Below are positions 56,242 through 64,000 of a stretch of DNA of 64,000 nucleotides, in pieces (the first letter of the stretch is position 1; each line of letters starts with the position of its first letter). The notes under the pieces were generated by a model. The model was not told the DNA's origin. It was given only the letters and a program-made list of their open reading frames with translations, and searched no databases. Source of the stretch: Hirundichthys speculiger (lineage: Eukaryota > Chordata > Actinopteri > Beloniformes > Exocoetidae); assembly GCA_018398805.1 (NCBI GenBank), contig JAGFBZ010000939.1, forward strand, positions 540,001 through 604,000, written 5' to 3'. Position numbers and translations under genes: made by a program.

Positions 56242-56516
56242 GAATCAGTCCGATCTCTGAATACTCTCCCTCCATTGCACAATCCTGGTGCTCAGGTCAA
56301 CGGGATTGGGTGAAAGTGAAAGGGCGGTGCTTTTTATAGCCGATTTGAGCCTAAACTCTGCACATAACCTGCTCCGGACCAGGTTAAGCTTGCAGAGTAA
56401 GTTACCATGGTGATCTAGCCAGGTTAAAAGAGAGCCACCTTCGTGGTACCAGAAATCCTGGCTTTAGACTCAACATACCTCGCTAACCCTCTAATCTCGC
56501 TTCGTAGTACACCCCT
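56242..56516 (-). mobile_element. Harbinger H3 copy D, inverted left-end fragment
   Basis: This is the first 275 bp of the element in reverse: it ends CTTCGTAGTACACCCCT next to CTG. At its other side it breaks inside the transposase frame (GAGACCGGACTGATTC) directly against a GATATC minisatellite unit. It shares GACCTGAGC with copy A where B and C have GACTTTAGC. Confidence 0.88.
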
Positions 56517-56762
56517 CTGGTCATTTACATCCTGGTCATTTACATCCTGGTCATCATCCTGGTTGTTTACATTCTGGTAGTTTACATCCTGGTCATTGGA
56601 TATCCTGGTTGTTTACATCCTGGTCATTGATATCCTGGTCGTTTACATCCTGGTCATTGATATCCTGGTCGTTTACATCCTGGTCATTGATATCCTGGTC
56701 ATTTACATCCTGGTCATTGATATCCTGGTCGTTTACATCCTGGTTGTTTACATCCTGGTCAT

Positions 56763-57340
56763 CAGCGTCGTGCGTCCATGCTTCTGGGTTTCAGCAGTGC
56801 AAAGAGGAAAAAGCAGGACTCAAAGCTTTTCTGCTGCTCACAGACTCAAATATAAACTTGAAAAGCACTAAACAGGTTTGTTTTTTATCTTTCAAGTGTG
56901 GATTTAATTATGGAGTTTCAACTGTAACGAATTATCTCTGAGTAAAAAAAATGTGTCCTAAGTAGTAAAATAAAAAAAAACAAAACAGGATCATTCAGTG
57001 ATCAACACTGAAATGAAATTTGGTTTTAATCAAATAGAAGTTTTTCTTTTTGCTCCCGCATGAATACAGTCGACAATGTTTTTCCATTTTAGCGTTTGTC
57101 TAGGTTGGAGGGAGCGTCTGTGCCTGATGAGGATAATTCCTTCTGCTGTGTCTGCAACCTCATTCTCCTGCAGGACAATAGCTGGCGCTGTGCTCATCTC
57201 CAGATCTCAAAGAACTTTGACAGCTGCTCCTGGTCCGCATTGTTCAAGTTAACGTGTCTCTGGATGGCGTTCATATTCTGTTCCCACGTCCCTGCGTCAC
57301 GAAAACAACGCCGAACAGCGAAAAGCCTCCAGCTCCACTG
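56763..57340. other. unassigned intron sequence right of the composite array
   Basis: A minus-strand frame across 57100-57560 contains NLNNADQEQLSKFFEIW and RRCFRDAGTWEQNMNAIQ. This recalls accessory proteins of DNA transposons but cannot be assigned. No terminal repeats were seen. Confidence 0.35.
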
Positions 57341-57354
57341 TTGCAGCTGGGTTT

Positions 57355-57435
57355 CTGGATCCTCCCGGATCCTCCTGGATCCTCCCGGATCCTCCCGGAT
57401 CTCCCTAGATCTTTCTATCCAGGAGGATCCTGGAT
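57355..57435. repeat. 12-bp GGATCCTCCCGG tandem repeat
   Basis: Five or so units of GGATCCTCCCGG/GGATCCTCCTGG end in an inverted segment, CCAGGAGGATCCTGG. The whole is rich in GGATCC palindromes. Confidence 0.85.
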
Positions 57436-58208
57436 AGGATAGGCTGGTTCTGCGGTGGACCAGCCTAACCCAACCTGGGCAGGTCCTCCAGAGACACCAC
57501 CCCCCTTTACCGTGAATGGGAAAAGGCGAGCATCGATGACAGATGGATGCACCAAACAAATTAATGAATGTCGTCTAGTATTTCATGACAGCTGATGATT
57601 TAATGAATGAAAGCACTTAGTTTCAGAGTTATTAGTAATGCGCAATGGAACACGACTCATTTGAATAAAGTATTATTACTTATTTATTGCCGCAAAGCTG
57701 ATAAACCTTAAAAACTTGACAGTTCTGCTGAACGGAAGAACACAACGCTTCTGCAGGGCGTGCACCGGTCCTTGTATTTACAACAATTTATTTCCAGACT
57801 CCATAAAGATGGCGTACAACTGCATCAGACATATTTCCCCGTCATAAAAAAAAAAGCTCAGGGAATTAAATGAAAACCAAAGAGCTGCATGGAGGAGAGA
57901 ACTATATATTTTATGCAAATGGGTATTTGCCACCATCCCTTGTTGTTTCATCAAGTGCTCAAGACTGGACCAGACTAGTTAATAGCTTGTGTATTGTTAA
58001 AGCAATAAAAAGTGTCATTTCTTATTCAGATTTTCCCTAAATTTCCTTGTTTTTTTTTTCTCCTTTTGTTTCCTGTTTCTTTTCATGCATAAGTCTGAGC
58101 TGGAAAGAAAAGAAAAGCCTAATTTGATCTTATTATCACAATACTCAGGCTATTGACTGTAGCTCATAGCTTCACTTGAGCAGGTGCGTGCACGTTGAAG
58201 TGCATGCG

Positions 58209-58232
58209 AGACAGAGAGAAAGAGAGAGAGAG

Positions 58233-58265
<33 letters not shown>
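58209..58265. repeat. (AG)n microsatellite
   Basis: About 57 bases, nearly pure AG. Confidence 0.93.
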
Positions 58266-58267
<2 letters not shown>

Positions 58268-58325
58268 GTTCAATCACAGCCAGTAACACTGGAAGCCGAG
58301 CAGACATGCAGATGAACGCAGCACA

Positions 58326-58353
58326 ATGATGATGATGATGATGATGATGATGA
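58326..58353. repeat. (ATG)n microsatellite
   Basis: About nine ATG units. Confidence 0.93.
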
Positions 58354-59830
58354 GAAGGAACAAAGAGCAAAAAACAAACAAACAAAAAAAAAAGAAATCA
58401 AGAAAAAGGGAGGAGGGGAAGGTGTGGGCCAGGGGACAACCAAAATGAAGTAGTGTTTGTGTCGTGTTTATGGTCATAATGTGACAGAACATCGGGAAGA
58501 AAAATACTCTGCCTACAAAGCAATAATCACCTTCGCTTGGGATGACTAGAATGTATGGCGTTGTTATTTGTCCCCTACCTATTACCACTAAGGCCAAGGG
58601 CCGCACGTCCCCGCCGGAGAGCATGAGAGAGAGAAAGGAGACAGAAAACAAACAACAACAAAAAAAGGGAAAAGAAAGAAGAAAAGAGTCTAAGAAAAAA
58701 AGATAGTTGTATTGTGGTATTTATCCATTTCGTCAAGGTTTAGAGCTCCGTGGCTTTCAATTGCACAATCTGTGTTGAGGAGAGAAATTGCAGTTGGTGA
58801 GAGATTAGCACTAGAACAAGGAAATCACTCGGCTGAGGATGTGAGTGGTTGGTTTTTATACTATCGATGAGCAATTTGACTGGCCCGCTACCAGGAAGGA
58901 GGCCCGACAGATGTTCTGGGTTAACGGTGGCCTGGCTCGACTGGTTAATCAAAGGGAAGGGAGAGGAAATGGAAGAGAAAAGAAATAAAACGGTGAGGAA
59001 AGGAAAAAAATGATGCACGGACTTTGTTGGCATCGTCGTCCTGCCTTAAATGATTTAATGCTTTAAACAGTGTGAGATACGTGCTTCTCCGATGTTCATC
59101 TTTAAACAACGATACTGAGGCTACCGCGCGGCTCAGTGGAGCTTCCTTTAAAACAATTTTCTAGCAAACTGCGACCGTTTCTGCGTGACACGTGGTTGAC
59201 GTCACCTACAACCAAAGTCGTCGTCATTCTCGAGTTCGGCATTTCCTAGAGGGTGGAAGGCTCTCTGTCTGTGGTTTCTGCCTTTACTGGAAAAACCACA
59301 TTCACCACGAACCATTTAATGGTAAAAACGTTTGCATGACAGTTCAAAGCAGCACGATTTTATCATGTTTGCAGTTTCAGCCCTCTTATATTTAACATGT
59401 CCAGAGGCAGATAAATAATCTCACGGACTAAATTCATCCTCACGAGCCCAAGAGTACAAGTCATATACAGAATATCAGAGTTGAGCGATTTTATCGATTC
59501 CGGAATATATATTGATATTTTATCGAAAATCGATTATTCAGACGTGGATATCAATATTCTAAGCTTCTTTTAAAACCCCCGTGTCCCACCTTTAAAAGCT
59601 TGCAAGCAACAATTTGCACTTTTTAAATAAATGAAACTATTTTTCTCAACAAATCTTTTATTCATTTTGTCCAGCATTTGCAAGCTGCCTGTCAGCCATA
59701 TAATGTGTAATTGATGCTTTCAGTTCAATAATTCAAACAAAGTCATTGGAACACTCACAAGATGTCACCAAAATCACTTTGTCCCTTTAAAGTCTTATGG
59801 AAAATGATGTAAATGTGTTGTAAGGCGAAT

Positions 59831-60226
<396 letters not shown>

Positions 60227-60306
<80 letters not shown>
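60227..60306. repeat. (TA)n microsatellite, right block
   Basis: About 80 bases of pure TA. Confidence 0.95.
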
Positions 60307-60309
<3 letters not shown>

Positions 60310-60370
60310 TGAGCCGAATATCGTGTATCATATCCTGAGATTAGTGTATCGCTACAGGCCTACAGAATAT

Positions 60371-61117
60371 ACTGAAACACAAACCGAAGAATCAGGACGC
60401 GGCTAATATGCTAAAATTCAGCAGTGAAGCTTCTGGTGGCTGATGATGCTTAAATGAACCTGAACAGGTTCAGCAGCTTTCTCAAACAAGCCATTTTAGA
60501 TATTTTGCATACGGATTCGATTGTGCAGGCCGTCTAAATCTGCCTATACTCACTTTTACAGGCTGCCAGATAAATATACCGTCCACGAATGAATGCAAGA
60601 CATGATAAAACTGGATGACAGTGAGTCTGAGAAAAAACCGCCTCTGATGAGTTTTTTGGGGAGCATGCGACTGTTTGCAGCTGTGAAGCTCTTTCTTGTA
60701 AAGTGGTATCTTATTATTTTGGAGCACACGCTGCAGAGACCGCGCGAACCAAACAGTGAAAGTGATTATAAGCGAGAACAAAAAGGAGCCATGAGGAGAA
60801 TCTGACTGAGGGTCAGCGAGTCGCTGCAGCTCGGGAGCAGCGAAGGCCAGCAGTTAATTGCAGGGTTGGCTCTTCTTCTGTGAATCTCAAAGGAAAGACA
60901 CCAAAAGCAGAAAGGAATGAAAAAAAAAAACAGCAGATAAGTAGCAACTTGAGTGCGTTTGTGAATGGGTAAATGAGAGACTTTACCCATTAAAAACCTG
61001 CTACGAGACTGGAAAATATCTCGAGTCCAGACGTAGTTATTTTGCTGCTTGGTAAGTGCACATAACTTTAACTTTAATTCGGCTCACTGTTGCTTATCTC
61101 AACTAAAGCAAACCTCA
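60371..61117. other. unassigned intron sequence
   Basis: Nothing is recognised between two hAT elements. Confidence 0.4.
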
Positions 61118-61125
61118 CTAATTAA

Positions 61126-61932
61126 TAGGGGTGAGTATTGGCAAGGACCTCGCAATACGAAAAATATCATGATACGATATTATCACGATATCACGATATA
61201 TTGTGAGATTCTACCCAGTTAATATCAAAATTAAAAGTAGAGATGAAAAATCAAGTTGCTGTATATGTTCATCAGATGATATTGATCATTCAGGGGACAA
61301 ATTGAGTCAAAATTATTTGCTTCAAAACAACCTATTTATTGTTTATTATTATTTACCCTACTAAATCCCTAAATTTTGTCTTTGTATGTTATTCCATTTT
61401 TAAATATTGTATATATTTTTACATTTTGCATGTTTTTTTCCTCCTCCTTATTATCATTGCACTTATTTATTCTTTAAGCACTTCTTTTAATATTTAAGTA
61501 TTCATTTTTATAACTTTAAAAGGATTCAGTGGGTTGGAAATTTAAATCATTAATGTTATTTAAGTAATTTTAATTTCTTATTTGAAATTCCACTCCGCCA
61601 CCCTGGGACTGTGGATTTTGGGGCCTTTGGTTATGGGAGCTTTTTAGTAATTACATATTCCTGCCACGGCTCCGCCCCGTGACCCAACTCGCATGGCATC
61701 CATTTTAAAATTTATTTTAATTTTTTAATGGCAGCATTGCTTGGCATTGTCCCTGAGAGCCTGTGCCTTCAGAGTTCTCCTTCGGGAGAACTGTGCCTTT
61801 CTCTTGACCTAACCATAGTGTTTTGGAAAAATTTGAAAAAAAAAATCGATATTAAGAGCTGAAAAATCAATATTATATTGGGCGGCCGAAAATCACGATA
61901 TATTGCCAAATCGATTTTTTTTCACACCCCTA
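61126..61932 (+). mobile_element. hAT family A element, complete (807 bp)
   Basis: It starts TAGGGGTGAGTATTGGCAAG and ends GATTTTTTTTCACACCCCTA. CTAATTAA flanks both sides exactly (61118-61125 and 61933-61940). This is the reference copy for the fragments at 1, 447 and 26835. Non-coding; AT-rich with many TATCA/TGATA words. Confidence 0.9.
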
Positions 61933-61958
61933 CTAATTAAACTGAGAGGCGTCATTTT

Positions 61959-62747
61959 TATGGAGCCCCATTTGGGTCAAAATTCAATGAATAAATGAGT
62001 CTATTATAATGAAATACAGGCGTTTTTTATTATGAAATATTTCCCAATATTATGATAATGTTTTTTTTTTTCATAAGAATGAGCTTTTACATAATAATGG
62101 CTTTGTTTTTCATAAGAATGATTTATGTGTCAATCACAGCAGAGAGGGCGGAGCCATTAATATTATTGGCTGCTCTTTCATTGAGGCATAAGCGACAGAA
62201 CAGTGAATATCGATAGTGGGCGAGAGGTGCGATGTATATACTCCAGGGCAGTAGGTGGCAGAATGCACCTCAGTTTACGGTTAAAAGTTGACATCGACTA
62301 AGAAACGTCAAGGTTTCCCGTAGCTCAGTCCAAGCTGCCATAGCTACAATCGGACTAGGAGCGCACCTTGATGACGCCATGGCCCGCTGCTAACGAGACC
62401 TCACGGCCAAAACTAGTCGATGTCAGAGCGTAGAATGGAGAATGATCAACCAATGAGCGTGCAGGTCAACCACTGGTCCCGCCCACTGGCAAAATGTCAT
62501 TATTATGTAAAAACTCATTTTTGTCTAAAACAAAGCCATTATGTAAAAACTCATTCTTAGATTTTAAAAAAAGCCATTCTGAAATAAACTATTATGCATT
62601 GAACTAAGATTAAATAATAATAAAAAATATATTTCATAATAATTACATTTTTTTATAAAAATAGGAAACATTTCATAGTAATTGATACGTATTTCATAAT
62701 AATAAATGCCTGTATTTCATAATAAAAGCCCCAAATGGGGCTCCATA
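61959..62747 (+). mobile_element. DNA transposon with TATGGAGCCCC ends and 6-bp TSD, copy 2
   Basis: It starts TATGGAGCCCCATTTGGG and ends CCCAAATGGGGCTCCATA, and CATTTT flanks both sides exactly. The middle (GCAGAGAGGGCGGAGCC to ACTAGTCGATGTCAGAGCG) matches copy 1 at 9864 closely. About 240 extra bases near the right end consist of palindromic ATTATGTAAAAACTCATT-type repeats. No ORF. It lies 26 bp right of the hAT element. Confidence 0.9.
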
Positions 62748-62753
62748 CATTTT

Positions 62754-63888
62754 TCGCCGGAGCCTGTTTCTAACATTAACCGCTTGAAGAAGCTTCCGCT
62801 AACAGAGCTGTCCGTGTCGCCTCAGACCGGCGTCAACACGAGAAACATCTAGAAGAAGCACACGTGAATTTAATTTAGGGCTGGTTTTGGAAACGATCGC
62901 CAGGTCATGAATTGAAAAAAATGTTTGCAAATTGCGGTACGAAGACGGCCACAAAGTTAAAAGCATGTCTTTCCTCAAGCACACGCACACACATGCAGAC
63001 AGAATTAGAGCAGTGCACGTTGGAAGAGCTCCGCCCACAGACAGTCTCACCCAATGAGGGGAATGGGGAGGCGGGGTTACAGAACGGTGCTGGATATTGA
63101 TAGAGCAAGAAAATAATGATGTAAAATGTGGAAAATAGATGCGCACAAATGAGTAATAAAGCCTGAACACAGTGAGTGGGAGAGATGGAAATGATGTCAA
63201 TACCCGATGAAAAATCTAATCAATGTCTGATGCAGATGAAGAAATAAAAAAAAAAGAAGGTATGAAGACTCAGCAGCAAGCTGTAAAGCTCTCGAAGCAC
63301 TTTGCCAGGCGCATAAATGGATGCGTCTACAAGAGATGAGCGGCAAATGAAGTTGGGAGACGAGGAAAAGTGAGAGGAAGCGTCTCCGTCCACGGGGTCT
63401 GACGGTGGCGGTGAGACGGTTCGTCCGTTACGTCGGGGTTTGATACCTCGGTGAGCAACCGGATGTGGAGTGAGATGGGAGGAGAGTAAGTCAGACGGAG
63501 GAAAAAGGAAACGTGTGAGATGAGGGGAGAGGAGTTTGAAGATGGATCTTCAGGAGAACCATGCAGGATAACTGGATTTGCTCCGTTTATGTTCATCTTC
63601 TTCAGTGGTGCGTTCGTGTGTTCACGGAAATTAGAGTTTACATTTTCAAACAGGCTGCAAAATGGCTTCGTAAATGAGGTTCAGAGTTTATTTATGCACA
63701 ATAATAAAACCCAGAATCAGAAAAAGTTCATTTGCTTTGACTTTTTTCATTAATTGAACCCAGTATGAAGCCAAGATGTTTCAGGTTTGTTTGAGAGTAG
63801 ATCTGTTCTCTCACACTGTCAGAACTTTTTCTGATTTCGCGGGTTGCATTGATGGATCGTTACAGTATCAGTGGAAGAGTGCTCATAC
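62754..63888. other. intron sequence next to the 37-nt exon
   Basis: No transposon ends or tandem repeats are recognised. Pyrimidine-rich sequence on the minus strand fits intron sequence. The 133-codon minus-strand frame ending at 62799 has no known domain. Confidence 0.45.
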
Positions 63889-63925
63889 CTTTGTGAGCCA
63901 GGCGGACACAGTTGATTTTGGTTTC
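63889..63925 (-). CDS. ptprt: ptprt exon, end of extracellular region (37 nt)
   Basis: This short coding exon belongs to receptor-type protein tyrosine phosphatase T, a type IIB cell-adhesion phosphatase. Read on the minus strand it gives ETKINCVRLAHK plus the first base of a Gly codon. From family knowledge, the ETKINCVRLA motif marks the membrane-proximal end of the extracellular region, after the fibronectin III repeats. It is preceded by a pyrimidine-rich acceptor (CTTTTCTCTCCACAG) and followed by a GTATGA donor. It starts in phase 0 and ends in phase 1, which fits the membrane exon at 39136-39001 exactly. It is the most upstream exon in the window; earlier exons lie above 64000. The peptide alone would also fit PTPRM, PTPRK or PTPRU. 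The paralogue call rests on the next exons. Confidence 0.93.
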
Positions 63926-64000
63926 CTGTGGAGAGAAAAGACAGGCAGCTTAGATCACACGTACAGTCGTTCACTCATTAGACAAATACAAAATGAGTTT

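Larger units (their letters stand above)
50938..56762 (+). repeat. composite array: 15-bp minisatellite with Harbinger copies
   Basis: The minisatellite unit is 15 bp, TTTACATCCTGGTCA, alternating with TTGATATCCTGGTCA. It is present in five blocks (about 50938-51138, 52605-52994, 54293-54802, 56092-56241 and 56517-56762) separated by three long and one short copies of Harbinger element H3. Starts of successive long copies are 1856 and 1808 bp apart. The flanks right of copies A and B share the variant CATTCTGGTTG unit and are identical for at least 55 bases, which points to tandem duplication of element plus flank. The frame-preserving 15-bp unit gives long open frames of Ser-Trp-Ser-Phe/Leu repeats, not believed to be coding. 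Confidence 0.92.
57560..59467. other. unassigned intron sequence with simple repeats
   Basis: It includes the AG and ATG microsatellites below and purine-rich sequence around 58370-58700. No exon or transposon end is recognised. Confidence 0.4.

Noticed and set aside
50933..56941. Open frames with repeated Ser-Trp-Ser-Phe-Thr
   Set aside because: The 15-bp minisatellite preserves frame, so the peptide repeat is an artefact.
57030..57560. 121-codon minus-strand frame as a transposon accessory protein
   Set aside because: Suggestive words only, and part of the frame is a GGATCC tandem repeat; kept as unassigned.

Overview
This window looks like intronic DNA from a teleost fish, probably a percomorph. 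The gene is identified from protein memory. Four short exons on the minus strand encode a continuous, phase-consistent stretch of the receptor-type tyrosine phosphatase PTPRT (type IIB/R2B). In transcript order they are: a 37-nt exon (63925-63889) ending the extracellular part, a 136-nt exon (39136-39001) with the single membrane span, a 30-nt microexon (16709-16680) encoding a YSYSYY segment, and a 154-nt juxtamembrane exon (1617-1464). The joins have phases 1, 2 and 2, and all splice sites are GT/AG. The introns are about 24.8, 22.3 and 15.1 kb. The extracellular adhesion modules lie upstream, above 64000, and the two phosphatase domains lie downstream, below 1. I see no second protein-coding host gene; nearly all other long open frames are repeat translations or chance.

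The introns are full of transposon remnants, mostly short non-autonomous DNA transposons whose ends and target-site duplications (TSDs) can be read directly. hAT-type elements with 8-bp duplications lie at 14222, 15409, 21441, 24930, 28721, 31437, 37432, 59476 and 61126, and several carry a degraded BED zinc finger. Three unrelated families look PIF/Harbinger-like, with 3-bp duplications (TTA, CTG or ATA): H1 (3960, 11132, 45482, 49630), H2 (8509, 21921, 33306, 33579, 41182) and H3 (51142-56516). One family with TATGGAGCCCC ends has 6-bp duplications (9864 and 61959). There are also Tc1/mariner remnants (47955, 59935), a tRNA-derived SINE (47530) and a 5'-truncated L2-type LINE (3249-6196).

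Layout: 1-1374 hAT pieces; 1464-1617 juxtamembrane exon; 1807-2640 GC-rich repeat; 3167-6196 L2 LINE with an internal 59-bp minisatellite and an H1 insertion; 8509-9101 H2 fragment against an ATCC array; 9864-16102 four DNA elements; 16680-16709 microexon; 17849-34386 a dense series of elements; 37432-38510 hAT; 39001-39136 membrane exon; 39690-40680 GC-rich minisatellite; 45482-49866 H1, SINE and Tc1 remnants; 50938-56762 a striking composite array in which Harbinger copies sit in a 15-bp minisatellite at the same CTG target; 59476-62747 nested and adjacent elements; 63889-63925 the most upstream exon.

The most unusual structures are the Harbinger/minisatellite composite array, the 59-bp minisatellite grown from reverse transcriptase coding sequence, the 6-bp TSD family, and the arm-matched sequence change in the H2 family. 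No CRISPR array, operon, rRNA gene or convincing tRNA gene is present. The sequence is eukaryotic.
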